DNA from: Litorivita pollutaquae
Lineage (GTDB): Bacteria; Pseudomonadota; Alphaproteobacteria; Rhodobacterales; Rhodobacteraceae
Length of the DNA stretch: 64,000 nucleotides
Reading direction: 5' to 3'
Assembly: GCF_003205515.1 (NCBI RefSeq)
Contig: NZ_KZ826484.1
Coordinates: 62,001 to 126,000 of the forward strand
This document shows, one piece after another, positions 44,916-54,793 of this stretch; position 1 is the first letter of the stretch; each line of letters starts with the position of its first letter. Position numbers and translations under genes: made by a program. A model generated the notes under the pieces. The model was not told the origin of the DNA, made no database searches, and worked only from the letters and a program-made list of their open reading frames with translations.

Positions 44916-45980
44916 ATGACAGACAGTGCAGGCATATTTGAACAGATGAACGAACGGTCACGCGAAGTATTTCGTCGCGTGGTTGAGGGATATCTGGAAA
45001 CCGGCGGGCCAGTGGGCAGCCGGACGTTGTCACGCACGCTGAGCGAAAAGGTCTCGGCGGCGACGATCCGCAATGTGATGCAAGATTTGGAATACCTCGG
45101 GTTGCTCGATAGCCCGCATATATCCGCCGGCCGTGTTCCCACGCAGCAGGGGCTGCGGATGTTTGTCGATGGGTTGTTGGAGGTGGGCGATCTAGAGAGT
45201 GGTGATCGCCAGAAAATTGATGCGACTATGGATGACAACTCGTCCGATGTTTCCGGTATTTTGGATCGCGTGAGCACGGCCTTATCGGGCGTCACCCATG
45301 GGGCCTCCTTGGTACTGACCCCGAAACACGAAGCACCAATCCGCCATATCGAATTTGTCTCGCTCGCGCATGACCGCGCCTTGGTGGTTTTGGTGTTTGG
45401 TGATGGCCATGTCGAAAACCGGGTGTTTGTTCCGCCGGTTGGCCAAACGCCCAGCTCGATGCGCGAGGCCGCGAATTTTCTCAATGCGATTGTCAGCGGC
45501 CGCACGTTGACCGATCTACAAACGGTAATCGGCAAAGAAATCGCCGCGCGCCGGCAAGAGATCGACCGGCTGGCACATGATTTGATCGCCTCCGGTCTTG
45601 CGGTTTGGGAGAATGCCGGCGACCGGAACGAGCGTCTTATCGTGCGTGGCCGGTCGAATCTGCTTGATACCGAAGGGCGCGATGAGGATGTCGAGCGCAT
45701 CAGAACCTTGTTCGACGATCTTGAACGCAAGCGTGATATCGCAGAATTCCTCGAACTGACTGAAGATGGCGAAGGCGTGCGCATTTTTATTGGCTCAGAG
45801 AACAAACTTTTCTCACTTTCGGGTTCCTCTTTGGTGGTGAGTCCTTATATGAACGCTGATCGAAAGATCATTGGCGCGGTCGGGGTCATTGGCCCCACGC
45901 GCCTGAATTATGGACGGATCGTGCCGATTGTGGACTACACGGCGCAGATGGTCGGAAAGATCCTCTCCGACCGCGGGTAA
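44916..45980 (+). CDS. hrcA: Heat-inducible transcription repressor HrcA
   Basis: 354-residue repressor of groESL through the CIRCE operator. N-terminal winged helix: FRRVVEGYLETGGPVGSRTLSRTLSEKVSAATIRNVMQDLEYLGLLDSPHISAGRVPTQQGLRMFVDGLL. A GAF-like domain follows (EFVSLAHDRALVVLVFGDGHVENRVF), and C-terminal IIGAVGVIGPTRLNYGRIVPIVDYTAQMVG is the family end. ATG 44916 has GAGGAG directly before it; an ATG eight codons earlier is possible. grpE follows after 11 bases and is co-transcribed. No CIRCE is visible before hrcA or grpE, so autoregulation is not evident here. Confidence 0.94.
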   Translation: MTDSAGIFEQMNERSREVFRRVVEGYLETGGPVGSRTLSRTLSEKVSAATIRNVMQDLEYLGLLDSPHISAGRVPTQQGLRMFVDGLLEVGDLESGDRQKIDATMDDNSSDVSGILDRVSTALSGVTHGASLVLTPKHEAPIRHIEFVSLAHDRALVVLVFGDGHVENRVFVPPVGQTPSSMREAANFLNAIVSGRTLTDLQTVIGKEIAARRQEIDRLAHDLIASGLAVWENAGDRNERLIVRGRSNLLDTEGRDEDVERIRTLFDDLERKRDIAEFLELTEDGEGVRIFIGSENKLFSLSGSSLVVSPYMNADRKIIGAVGVIGPTRLNYGRIVPIVDYTAQMVGKILSDRG

Positions 45981-45991
45981 AGGTGGATAAG

Positions 45992-46552
45992 ATGGCAGAG
46001 CCCAAGAACGACGATTTTCTAGATGACATTGATGATGCCGAAGCCGAAGCATATGCCGAGGAAATGGCCGAAATTGATGACGAAGCGCTTGAGCTCGACG
46101 AGCTACGGGCCGAACGGGACGAATATAGAGACCGCTTTATGCGTGCCTTGGCGGATGCCGAGAATGCGCGCAAGCGGTCGGACAAAGACCGCCGCGAGGC
46201 CGAAAACTATGGTGGGTCGAAACTGGCCCGCGATTTGCTTCCGGTCTATGACAATATGAAGCGCGCGCTTGAGGCCGCGACCGACGAGCAACGCGAGGTG
46301 TCCGCCGCATTGCTCGAGGGTGTGGAGTTGACCCAGCGTGAATTGATTTCGGTGTTTAAAAAGCACGGGATCGTACCGATCACGCCGGTTGTGGGTGATT
46401 CCTTTGATCCGCAGGTGCATCAGGCAATGTTCGAAGCGCCGGTGCCGGGCACCAAAGCCGGCGAGATCATTCAGGTTGCCGCCGAAGGCTTTATGTTGCA
46501 CGACCGTTTGCTGCGTCCTGCGCAGGTTGGGGTGTCGTCGACGCCCGCCTGA
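45992..46552 (+). CDS. grpE: Nucleotide exchange factor GrpE
   Basis: 186-residue co-chaperone that speeds ADP release from DnaK. Acidic N-terminus (DDIDDAEAEAYAEEMAEIDDEALELDELRAERDEY), long coiled coil, then the signature FDPQVHQAMFEAPVPGTKAGEIIQVAAEGFMLHDRLLRPAQVGV near 148-183. The ATG at 45992 (MAEPKNDD) follows AAAGGTGG; a GTG three codons earlier is less likely. It is the last gene of the hrcA-grpE pair and ends in a strong terminator. Confidence 0.94.
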   Translation: MAEPKNDDFLDDIDDAEAEAYAEEMAEIDDEALELDELRAERDEYRDRFMRALADAENARKRSDKDRREAENYGGSKLARDLLPVYDNMKRALEAATDEQREVSAALLEGVELTQRELISVFKKHGIVPITPVVGDSFDPQVHQAMFEAPVPGTKAGEIIQVAAEGFMLHDRLLRPAQVGVSSTPA

Positions 46553-46575
46553 TCTTTGACGCCTTGTTCAACGTG

Positions 46576-46611
46576 AAACGCCCGCCCTCGAACAGAGGTG
46601 CGGGCGTTTTT
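46576..46611 (+). terminator. Terminator of grpE, also in reach of mutS
   Basis: AAACGCCCGC (46576-46585) pairs with GCGGGCGTTT (46600-46609), with an inner CCTC/GAGG, followed by TTTT. On the minus strand it lies 27 bases after the mutS stop and could serve both convergent genes. Confidence 0.85.
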
Positions 46612-46635
46612 GATCCTGCTGCGGTGGCATTGGCT

Positions 46636-49284
46636 CTATTCCGTCTTTGCGGCATCTTTCAATTCGTACAGCATTTGCAGCGCCTCGCGGGGGCTCATGT
46701 CATCGGGATGCATTTCTGCCAGACGTTTTTCGACCTCCGATGGTCCGTTGGTTGCGGGCGGCGGCGGTGGGGCGACCGAGAATAACGGCAGGTCGTCGAT
46801 GACGGCGCGTTTGGCGCCGCTGCCATCGCGTTCGCCCTTTTCCAGCGCGTCCAAAACCACACGTGCGCGGGCAACCACGCTGTCGGGCAATCCGGCCAGT
46901 TTTGCCACTTGTACGCCGTAACTGCGATCTGCCGCGCCTTTGATCACCTCATGCAGGAAGATCACATCGCCGTCCCATTCCTTGACGGTTACGGTGGCAT
47001 TTTCGACGCCGGCTAATTTTGCCGAAAGCGCTGTCATCTCGTGGTAATGCGTGGCGAAAAAGGCACGACATTTGTTGGCGTCATGCAGGTGTTCAAGCGT
47101 TGCCCAAGCAATCGAAAGCCCGTCATAAGTCGCGGTGCCACGCCCGATTTCATCAAGGATAACAAGTGCCCGATCATCTGCTTGGTTGAGAATCGCGGCG
47201 GTTTCAACCATCTCGACCATAAAGGTCGAGCGCCCGCGCGCCAGATCATCCGAGGCCCCGACGCGACTGAAGAGTTGACTGACCAAACCGATGCGCGCGG
47301 TGCGGGCCGGGACAAAGCTGCCCATTTGCGCAAGCAGTGCGATTAACGCATTTTGCCGCAGGTAGGTCGATTTACCGGCCATGTTTGGACCGGTCAGAAG
47401 CCAGATATGCGCCCCGTCGCCGCCATGTACGAGATTGGCATCATTGGCGACAAAGGGCGCGCCGCCCTGCGCGCGCAGGCTTTGCTCCACCACCGGATGA
47501 CGCCCGCCCTCGATCACCAGATCGCGCGAATTGTCCATTTCTGGGCGACACCAATTTTCCCCCTGCGCCAGATCCGCCAAGGCGGCGGCCAAGTCAAATT
47601 CCGACAAGGCGCGAGCGGTCGCGTTGATCCGGGCGGCTTGTTCCAAAATTGCCTCTCTTAGGCCGGAATAGAGACGTTTTTCGATTTCCAACGCCCGCCC
47701 TCCGGCGTTGAGAATTTTGGTTTCCATTTCGGTCAATGCCGGGGTGGTGAAGCGCACTTGATTGGCGGTAGTTTGGCGATGCTTGAAGCTGTCCGACAGA
47801 GGTTCGGACAGCATCTTTTCCGCGTGGGTTGCTGTCACTTCGACAAAATACCCCAACACGTTGTTGTGTTTGATTTTCAGCGTCGAAATGCCGGTCATTT
47901 CGGCATATTCGGTTTGCATTGCTGCGATGACGCTGCGGCCTTCATCGCGCAATTTGCGGCTTTCGTCCAATTCCGTGTCGAAGCCTTCGGCGATGAAACC
48001 GCCGTCGCGGGCCAAAAGTGGCGGTTCGGCGATCAGCGCTTGTCCAAGCAATTCGATGAGCGTGTCGTGGCCTGTCAGATCCTGTGCGGCAGATTGCAGT
48101 AACGTCGGCAAGGCGGCGCCAGAAAGGGTTTCACTGATTGCTTCTGCTTGCTCCAACCCATTGCGGATGGATGCCAGATCGCGCGGCCCGCCACGGTCGA
48201 GCGCCAGACGCGACAGGGCACGATCAAGGTCGGGCACCTTACGCAGGCTGTCGCGTAAATCCATACGTAATCGAGACTGTTCCAGCGTAAAACCGATCGC
48301 ATCATGGCGATCGGTTATCACATCTAAAACGCGGGAAGGGGAGGACAGGCGCCGTTCAAGCAGCCGCGCACCGCCCGACGTTACGGTCCGGTCAATCGCG
48401 GCCAATAGCGATCCGGTGCGGCCACCGGACAGCGCATGGGTGAGCTCCAGATTGCGACGCGTGGCGGCGTCAATTTGCATCATCCGCGCTTCTGCTTCGC
48501 GCAGCGGTGGGCGCAGCAACGGCAGCTTTCCCTTTTGCGTCAGGTCGAGATAATCGACGATTGCGCCCATGGCCGAAATTTCAGCACGGGTAAATTGGCC
48601 ATATGCCTCTAAGGAGCCGACTCCAAAGAGAGATGTAAGGCGTTTCTCACCGGCTGCGCTGTCAAAGGAGGCGCGCGAAATGGGGGTGACTGCAGCGCCG
48701 GATTCAGAGACTGTTTCGGCTAAATCGCCATCTACCGCTTCGTTGATCAAAAGTTCCGCAGGCATCAGGCGCGCAAGTGCGGGGCCGACCCGAACAGGTG
48801 GCAGCGCCGTGACGTGAAACGCACCGGTGGAGATATCAACCCAAGCCAGCGCCGCATCGTCGCGGACCACGGCAAGCGCAGCAAGATAATTGTGCCGGCG
48901 GGCTTCCAGAAGGCTTTCTTCGGTCAGGGTGCCGGGCGTCACAAGGCGCACGACATCGCGCTTGACCACCGATTTGGCGCCGCGCTTTTTGGCGGTGGCG
49001 GGATCTTCGAGTTGCTCGGCAATGGCAACGCGAAATCCTTTGCGGATGAGCGACAGAAGATAGCCTTCGGCGGAATGCACCGGCACCCCGCACATGGCGA
49101 TATCTTCGCCCAAATGTTTACCGCGCTTGGTCAACGCGATGTCGAGGGCTTCGGCGGCGGCCACGGCGTCATCGAAAAACATTTCGTAGAAATCACCCAT
49201 CCGGTAGAACAGGAGTGCATCGCTGTGCCGTTCTTTGATCTCCAGATATTGCGCCATCATTGGCGTTACCGCAGCCGTGTTCAC
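46636..49284 (-). CDS. mutS: DNA mismatch repair protein MutS
   Basis: 882-residue mismatch sensor. N-terminal mismatch-binding domain with MMAQYLEIKERHSDALLFYRMGDFYEMF; the Phe-x-Glu (FYEMF) wedge is present near residue 33. Connector and lever domains follow. The ATPase has GPNMAGKSTYLRQNALIALLAQMG near 634-657, LFSRVGASDDLARGRSTFMVEMVE and the Walker B VILDEIGRGTATYDGLSIAWATLEHL, where Ala replaces the usual Ser of GTSTYDG. Start 49284 is the family Met (MNTAAVTPMMAQYLE). It is divergent from the malic enzyme gene. Confidence 0.96.
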   Translation of the reverse strand: MNTAAVTPMMAQYLEIKERHSDALLFYRMGDFYEMFFDDAVAAAEALDIALTKRGKHLGEDIAMCGVPVHSAEGYLLSLIRKGFRVAIAEQLEDPATAKKRGAKSVVKRDVVRLVTPGTLTEESLLEARRHNYLAALAVVRDDAALAWVDISTGAFHVTALPPVRVGPALARLMPAELLINEAVDGDLAETVSESGAAVTPISRASFDSAAGEKRLTSLFGVGSLEAYGQFTRAEISAMGAIVDYLDLTQKGKLPLLRPPLREAEARMMQIDAATRRNLELTHALSGGRTGSLLAAIDRTVTSGGARLLERRLSSPSRVLDVITDRHDAIGFTLEQSRLRMDLRDSLRKVPDLDRALSRLALDRGGPRDLASIRNGLEQAEAISETLSGAALPTLLQSAAQDLTGHDTLIELLGQALIAEPPLLARDGGFIAEGFDTELDESRKLRDEGRSVIAAMQTEYAEMTGISTLKIKHNNVLGYFVEVTATHAEKMLSEPLSDSFKHRQTTANQVRFTTPALTEMETKILNAGGRALEIEKRLYSGLREAILEQAARINATARALSEFDLAAALADLAQGENWCRPEMDNSRDLVIEGGRHPVVEQSLRAQGGAPFVANDANLVHGGDGAHIWLLTGPNMAGKSTYLRQNALIALLAQMGSFVPARTARIGLVSQLFSRVGASDDLARGRSTFMVEMVETAAILNQADDRALVILDEIGRGTATYDGLSIAWATLEHLHDANKCRAFFATHYHEMTALSAKLAGVENATVTVKEWDGDVIFLHEVIKGAADRSYGVQVAKLAGLPDSVVARARVVLDALEKGERDGSGAKRAVIDDLPLFSVAPPPPPATNGPSEVEKRLAEMHPDDMSPREALQMLYELKDAAKTE

Positions 49285-49419
49285 GCTCGTCCCCCATCAC
49301 AGTGTTCCGGCGAAACCTAAACGCAGGCGCGCGCGCGCGAAAGCCCAAAGCGCGAAGTTGTTGAGGCGCGGCACGATGGCGTGTAGAAGGCGCAAGCCCA
49401 GATAGGAACAGAGCCGCAC

Positions 49420-51675
49420 ATGTCAAAAAATAAAGTCACCGCTGAAGAGGCGCTCGCTTTTCACCTTGAACCCACACCGGGGAAATTCGAGATAACGGCA
49501 ACCGTGCCGATGAGCACGCAGCGCGACCTGTCGCTTGCTTATTCCCCCGGGGTTGCGGTGCCCTGTGAAGCCATCGCAGCCAACCCTGAAACAGCCTATG
49601 ATTACACCAACAAGGGCAACCTTGTGGCGGTGATTTCGAACGGCACGGCGGTTTTGGGTCTTGGTAACCTCGGGGCGTTGGGTTCAAAGCCGGTGATGGA
49701 GGGTAAGGCAGTTTTGTTCAAACGTTTTGCCGATGTGAATTCCATCGACATCGAATTGGACAGCGAAGACCCCGAAGCCTTGATTGCGGCGATCAAATTG
49801 ATGGGCCCGACCTTTGGCGGTATCAACCTTGAAGATATCAAGGCGCCGGAGTGTTTCATCATTGAGCAGCGCCTCAAGGAAGAGATGGATATTCCGGTTT
49901 TCCATGACGACCAACATGGCACGGCGGTGATTTGTGCCGCCGGTTTGATCAATGCGCTGCATATTTCGGGCAAGAAAATCGAAGATGTGCGGATCGTGTT
50001 GAACGGTGCGGGCGCGGCGGGGATCGCTTGTCTTGAATTGCTCAAATCCATGGGGGCAAGGCACGACAACTGTATTATGTGCGATACCAAAGGTGTGATT
50101 TACCAAGGGCGCTCCGCTGGCATGAACCAATGGAAATCCGCCCATGCGGCGAAGACTGATGCGCGCACGCTTGAAGATGCGATGAAGGGCGCGGATGTGT
50201 TCCTTGGTGTGTCGGTCAAAGGGGCGGTGACCCCCGCGATGATTGAGGGCATGGCTGACAATCCGGTGATTTTCGCCATGGCGAACCCTGATCCCGAAAT
50301 CACCCCCGAAGAGGCCCACGCCGTGCGCGCCGATGCGATTGTCGCCACCGGCCGATCCGATTACCCGAACCAGGTGAACAATGTATTGGGCTTCCCTTAC
50401 CTGTTCCGCGGGGCGCTTGATATTCACGCCCGTGCCATAAACGACGAGATGAAGATCGCTTGCGCCGAAGCTTTGGCCGAATTGGCGCGCGAGGATGTGC
50501 CGGATGAGGTGGCTTTGGCCTATGGCCGCTCACTGAGCTTTGGCCGTGATTACATCATTCCGACGCCGTTTGATCCGCGTTTGATCTATCGGATTCCTCC
50601 TGCGGTCGCCAAGGCGGGCATGGAAACGGGTGTGGCGCGTCGCCCTATCATTGATATGGATGCTTACGAGATTTCATTGAAATCACGGATGGACCCAACA
50701 GCATCGATCTTGCAAGGCATCCACGCTCGTGCCCGCAATGCCCAAGCGCGAATGATCTTTGCCGAAGGCGATGACCCTCGGGTGTTGAGGGCGGCGGTGC
50801 AGTATCAGCGGTCTGGCCTAGGCAAAGCGCTGGTTGTTGGCCGCGAGGCGGACGTGAAAGCAAAACTTGCCGCTGTCGGTTTGCCCGAAGCGGTGCGCGA
50901 GCTTGAGGTTGTGAACGCTGCAAACACGCGCCATTTGGCCCAGTACAAAGAGTTCCTCTACCAGCGCCTTCAACGCAAAGGTTATGATCGCCAGGACATC
51001 CACCGTTTGGCCGCGCGCGACCGCCATGTGTTTTCAGCGTTGATGCTTGAGCACGGGCATGGTGATGGTTTGGTGACCGGCGCGACGCGCAAATCGGCGC
51101 ATGTTCTGGAGCGGATCAATCATGTGTTTGACGCCGAAGCCCATCAAGGTGCGGCGGGCGTGACGGCACTGTTGCAAAACGGCCGGATTGTTTTGATCTC
51201 GGATACGTTGGTGCATGAATGGCCCGACGAATACGATTTGGCGACGATTGCCGAACGTTCCGCCGATGTGGCGCGTCACCTTGGATTAGAGCCACGCGTC
51301 GCTTTCGTTAGCTTCTCGACCTTTGGTTATCCGGTGTCGGAGCGGGCGCATAAAATGCATGTCGCGCCAAAGGTTTTGGAAGAGCGCGGCGTTGATTTCG
51401 AGTTTGAAGGCGAGATGACCGTAGATGTGGCGCTGAATGTGAAAGCACAAGAAGCCTATCCCTTCTCGCGCCTCACGGGCCCCGCGAATATCCTTGTGGT
51501 GCCGGCGCGGCATTCGGCCTCGATCTCGGTCAAATTGATGCAGGAAATGGGCGGCGCGACGGTGATCGGTCCGATTCTCGCAGGTGTTGACGCGTCGATC
51601 CAGATTTGTTCGTCTAATTCGACGGTGAATGACATTTTGAATATGGCGGTTCTGGCGGCGTGCAAGGTCGGCTGA
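49420..51675 (+). CDS. maeB: NADP-dependent malic enzyme with phosphotransacetylase-like C-terminus
   Basis: 751-residue fusion type: N-terminal malic enzyme (malate to pyruvate plus CO2, NADPH), with PMSTQRDLSLAYSPGVAVPC, FGGINLEDIKAPECF, FHDDQHGTAVICAAGLINAL and the Rossmann RIVLNGAGAAGIACLELL near 188. A phosphotransacetylase-like domain from about residue 430 (RMIFAEGDDPRVLRAAV...GLVTGATRKSAHVLERI, PANILVVPARHSASISVKLMQEMGGATVIGPILAG) is usual in alphaproteobacterial MaeB and is thought to be regulatory, not catalytic. Start 49420 follows AGGA. A ribokinase-family gene follows after 18 bases on the same strand. Confidence 0.94.
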   Translation: MSKNKVTAEEALAFHLEPTPGKFEITATVPMSTQRDLSLAYSPGVAVPCEAIAANPETAYDYTNKGNLVAVISNGTAVLGLGNLGALGSKPVMEGKAVLFKRFADVNSIDIELDSEDPEALIAAIKLMGPTFGGINLEDIKAPECFIIEQRLKEEMDIPVFHDDQHGTAVICAAGLINALHISGKKIEDVRIVLNGAGAAGIACLELLKSMGARHDNCIMCDTKGVIYQGRSAGMNQWKSAHAAKTDARTLEDAMKGADVFLGVSVKGAVTPAMIEGMADNPVIFAMANPDPEITPEEAHAVRADAIVATGRSDYPNQVNNVLGFPYLFRGALDIHARAINDEMKIACAEALAELAREDVPDEVALAYGRSLSFGRDYIIPTPFDPRLIYRIPPAVAKAGMETGVARRPIIDMDAYEISLKSRMDPTASILQGIHARARNAQARMIFAEGDDPRVLRAAVQYQRSGLGKALVVGREADVKAKLAAVGLPEAVRELEVVNAANTRHLAQYKEFLYQRLQRKGYDRQDIHRLAARDRHVFSALMLEHGHGDGLVTGATRKSAHVLERINHVFDAEAHQGAAGVTALLQNGRIVLISDTLVHEWPDEYDLATIAERSADVARHLGLEPRVAFVSFSTFGYPVSERAHKMHVAPKVLEERGVDFEFEGEMTVDVALNVKAQEAYPFSRLTGPANILVVPARHSASISVKLMQEMGGATVIGPILAGVDASIQICSSNSTVNDILNMAVLAACKVG

Positions 51676-51693
51676 TCCCGCAAGGGGATACCG

Positions 51694-52569
51694 ATGACCA
51701 TCTATAGCTTTGGCTCGATCAATGCCGATCACTTCTACCGGCTGCCGCAGTTGCCGCAGCCGGGGGAAACAATCGCGTGCAGTGACTATTCCACCGGCCT
51801 TGGCGGCAAGGGCGCGAACCAATCGGTTGCGGCGGCGCGGGCGGGGGCGCGTGTTGTGCATATTGGCGCCGTCGGGTCGGACGGTGTCTGGATGCGCGAC
51901 CGTATGACGGAGTTCGGCGTGGATTGTACCCATGTTGTAATTCTGGATGCGCCGTCGGGTCATGCGATCATCAATGTGGACGCAGACGGGGAAAATTCCA
52001 TTGTGGTTTTCGCAGGGGTCAATCGCGCATTGACGATGCCGCAGGTCGAGGCGGCCTTGGCGCAGGCGAAAACCGGCGATGTGCTCTTGTTGCAAAACGA
52101 AACCAACCTAACCGTCGATGCCGCCCGTTTTGCGCAGGAACGGGGTCTAAATGTAATCTACTCCGCTGCGCCCTTCGATGCGGGCACTGTGCGTGAAATA
52201 TTGCCTTTTGTGTCGCTGCTGCTGGTCAATGAGGGGGAGGCGCGCGATTTGCGCTTTGCCCTGGGGTTGACCGATGCGCAGGTCCCCCTACCGGATATGG
52301 TGACGACGCGCGGTGCGCAGGGCGCGCTTTGGCAATCAAGCGACGGCGCGCATTTTTCCGTGCCCGCACTGAAGGTTGCGGTCCAGGACACCACGGGCGC
52401 GGGCGATACATTTGCAGGGTATCTTGCGGCGGGTTTGGCCGAAGGGATGGTGCCGCAGGACGCAATGCAATTGGCCACAGCGGCGGCGGCTCTTAAGGTC
52501 ACACGGGCCGGAACAGCAGATGCCATTCCCGCCCGCGCAGAGGTTGACGCGTTTTTGAAAAATCAGTGA
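51694..52569 (+). CDS. Ribokinase / PfkB-family sugar kinase
   Basis: 291-residue PfkB-family carbohydrate kinase, closest in look to ribokinase. N-terminal FGSINADHFYRLPQLPQPGETI, the substrate motif GLGGKGANQSVAAARAGA near 36-53, VILDAPSGHAIINVD, and the C-terminal ATP and catalytic motif VQDTTGAGDTFAGYLAAGLAEG near 230, with Asp of the GAGD box as the base. The exact sugar cannot be assigned. It lies 18 bases after maeB. It converges with and overlaps msrA by 7 bases. Confidence 0.85.
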   Translation: MTIYSFGSINADHFYRLPQLPQPGETIACSDYSTGLGGKGANQSVAAARAGARVVHIGAVGSDGVWMRDRMTEFGVDCTHVVILDAPSGHAIINVDADGENSIVVFAGVNRALTMPQVEAALAQAKTGDVLLLQNETNLTVDAARFAQERGLNVIYSAAPFDAGTVREILPFVSLLLVNEGEARDLRFALGLTDAQVPLPDMVTTRGAQGALWQSSDGAHFSVPALKVAVQDTTGAGDTFAGYLAAGLAEGMVPQDAMQLATAAAALKVTRAGTADAIPARAEVDAFLKNQ

Positions 52570-53228
52570 CCGACAAAGGGCGCGGCATCGCCCCAAAGCT
52601 GTTTGACGCGCGCATCGCGGCCACAGCCCTCGCGGTATTTTTTATAGGCTTTGGATTGTTTGATCGGACCAAAACGGGTCACGACCAAATTGCTGCCCTT
52701 GTAGTAATCTTGATGATAGTCCTCGGCGTTATAGAAGGTTTTGGCATTCAGGATCGGGGTGACGATCTTTTTGCCAAGTGCCGATTGTGCCTCGGATTTT
52801 GCGGCCTCTGCGACGGCGTTTTCCGCCGAATTAGAGACGAAAATGGCCGAGCGGTAGCTTTCTCCGCGATCACAGAATTGACCGCCGGCATCGGTTGGGT
52901 CAATCGAACGGAAGAACAGATCAAGCAGGGATGCGCGGCTGACCTGTGTGGGGTCAAATGTGATTTTTACGGCTTCATAGTGCCCCGTGCCGCCGCGACC
53001 AACTTGTTTATACGTCGGGTTTTCGGTGGTGCCGCCAGTGTATCCCGAAACGGCGGAGGTTACGCCTTTGACGCTCTCGAAATCGCTTTCGACGCACCAG
53101 AAGCATCCGCCTGCAACAACAAGCGTTTCGCTGCCTGCGGCTTGGGCGCGGGTGGATTGCAGCAAGAGCGCCAATCCGATCAGCGCCGATAGGGCAAGGG
53201 GTTTGATATGGTCTAGGACGTTTGGCAT
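52563..53228 (-). CDS. msrA: Peptide methionine-S-sulfoxide reductase MsrA, exported form
   Basis: 221-residue MsrA that repairs methionine S-sulfoxide. The catalytic Cys lies in VAGGCFWCVESDFESVKGV, with recycling Cys residues downstream (QFCDRGESYRSAIFV, plus a late Cys in YREGCGRD). The N-terminus PLALSALIGLALLLQSTRAQAA is a signal peptide, so this copy probably works in the periplasm, while cytoplasmic MsrA lacks it. The final stop overlaps the ribokinase gene. It is divergent from no gene: argG lies upstream on the same strand, ending 185 bp away behind a terminator. Confidence 0.92.
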   Translation of the reverse strand: MPNVLDHIKPLALSALIGLALLLQSTRAQAAGSETLVVAGGCFWCVESDFESVKGVTSAVSGYTGGTTENPTYKQVGRGGTGHYEAVKITFDPTQVSRASLLDLFFRSIDPTDAGGQFCDRGESYRSAIFVSNSAENAVAEAAKSEAQSALGKKIVTPILNAKTFYNAEDYHQDYYKGSNLVVTRFGPIKQSKAYKKYREGCGRDARVKQLWGDAAPFVGH

Positions 53229-53357
53229 GGCGTACCTCCGCGCGGGATTAGGGTGTGTTTTTCCGACTGTGGCGCGGGGCAGGGCCTTCTGCCAATCCCC
53301 ATGTCAGTCATGTCACGCAGAGGTGAGTGGAATTTACTGCGCGCAATGCCCCAAAAG

Positions 53358-53390
53358 AAAGCCCCCCGCATTACTCATGCAGGGGGCGAA
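53358..53390 (-). terminator. Terminator of argG
   Basis: GCCCCC (53361-53366) with GGGGGC (53382-53387) and inner GCA/TGC, followed on the minus strand by TTTCTTTT. It lies 26 bases after the argG stop. Confidence 0.75.
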
Positions 53391-53413
53391 ATAGTCTCTA
53401 ATCATGCGAAAGC

Positions 53414-54655
53414 CTAGTCTTTGAGGCGGCGATCCCGTGCACCGAGCAACTTGAGCCGCAGCGCGTTCAATTGGATAAAGCCTGCCGCATCGGTTTGATC
53501 ATAGGCGCCCGCATCGTCTTCGAAGGTGACATGCGCTTCGGAATAGAGCGAGTGATCGGACCAGCGGCCAACGGTGGTTGCCGCGCCTTTGTAGAGCTTC
53601 AACCGCACCGTGCCGGTGACGTGTTCTTGGCTCTTGTCGATGGCGGCTTGCAACATTTCGCGCTCTGGCGAGAACCAAAACCCGTTGTAGATCAACTCGG
53701 CATAGCGGGGCATCAGGCTGTCTTTCAAATGACCTGCGCCGCTGTCGAGGGTGATTTGTTCGATGCCGCGATGCGCTTCGAGCAAAACGGTGCCACCGGG
53801 TGTTTCGTAGATGCCGCGGGACTTCATGCCGATAAAACGGTTCTCGACGAAATCCAAACGGCCAATGCCGTGTTTGCCGCCCAATTCGTTCAGCTTGGTC
53901 AGGATCGTTGCGGGGCTCATCGCTTCGCCGTTGATCGACACGGCGTCGCCGCGTTCAAATCCGACCTCGATAAACTCGGGCGTGTTCGGCGCGTCTTCCG
54001 GCGCGACGGTGCGTTGGTAAACGTAATCGGGCGCGGCCACGGCCGGATCTTCGAGAACCTTGCCCTCGGAGGAAGTGTGCAAAAGGTTCGCATCGACCGA
54101 GAAGGGCGCTTCGCCGCGCTTGTCTTTGGCGACGGGGATCTGGTTTTTCTCGGCGAATTCCAACAGGCGGGTGCGCGAGGTCAAATCCCATTCACGCCAG
54201 GGAGCGATCACTTTGATATCGGGGTTGAGCGCGTAGCAGGCCAATTCGAACCGTACCTGATCGTTGCCCTTACCGGTGGCGCCATGGGCGACCGCGTCGG
54301 CACCGCAAGCGGCGGCGATCTCGACCAGACGTTTGGAGATCAGCGGCCGCGCGATCGAGGTGCCGAGCAGATACAGGCCCTCATACAGGGCATTGGCGCG
54401 GAACATCGGGAAGACGAAATCGCGCACGAATTCTTCGCGGATGTCCTCGATATGGATGTTCTCGGGTTTGATACCAAGCAACTCTGCCTTGGCGCGCGCG
54501 GGCTCCAATTCTTCGCCCTGGCCCAGATCGGCGGTGAAGGTGACGACCTCGCAACCATATTCAGTTTGCAACCACTTCAGGATGATCGAGGTATCAAGAC
54601 CGCCGGAGTAGGCCAGAACAACCTTTTTCGGGGCAAATTTTTTGGGCGCGGACAT
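53414..54655 (-). CDS. argG: Argininosuccinate synthase
   Basis: 413-residue ATP-dependent enzyme joining citrulline and aspartate in arginine synthesis. P-loop-type [38 protein letters not shown] at about 13-50, [15 protein letters not shown] near 94, [15 protein letters not shown] near 116, and [30 protein letters not shown] near 265. Start 54655 ([11 protein letters not shown]) is the family Met. It is divergent from the integral membrane gene, with a 138-bp shared gap. The 440 codons open on the other strand across this gene have no start site or family and are ignored. Confidence 0.96.
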   Translation of the reverse strand: MSAPKKFAPKKVVLAYSGGLDTSIILKWLQTEYGCEVVTFTADLGQGEELEPARAKAELLGIKPENIHIEDIREEFVRDFVFPMFRANALYEGLYLLGTSIARPLISKRLVEIAAACGADAVAHGATGKGNDQVRFELACYALNPDIKVIAPWREWDLTSRTRLLEFAEKNQIPVAKDKRGEAPFSVDANLLHTSSEGKVLEDPAVAAPDYVYQRTVAPEDAPNTPEFIEVGFERGDAVSINGEAMSPATILTKLNELGGKHGIGRLDFVENRFIGMKSRGIYETPGGTVLLEAHRGIEQITLDSGAGHLKDSLMPRYAELIYNGFWFSPEREMLQAAIDKSQEHVTGTVRLKLYKGAATTVGRWSDHSLYSEAHVTFEDDAGAYDQTDAAGFIQLNALRLKLLGARDRRLKD

Positions 54656-54793
54656 ATGGGTTTCCCTTCATCGGATATCGCTGCGCCGATAGCGCTTTTT
54701 TTACCGCAGGGCAAGGGATTGGGCTGTTCGGGACCTTTTCTTTGCGGTTCCGATGGGGCAGGTTCGCCAATAACGTGTGTGAGGAGACTAAAG

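Noticed and set aside
49326-49341. GC dinucleotide run upstream of maeB
   Set aside because: A short (GC)n tract in GC-rich DNA; too short to be treated as a repeat feature.
53471-54793. 441 open codons on the plus strand running across argG into the membrane-protein gene
   Set aside because: They are antisense to a textbook argG, have no ribosome site or family signature, and the real gene has a strong start at 54794.
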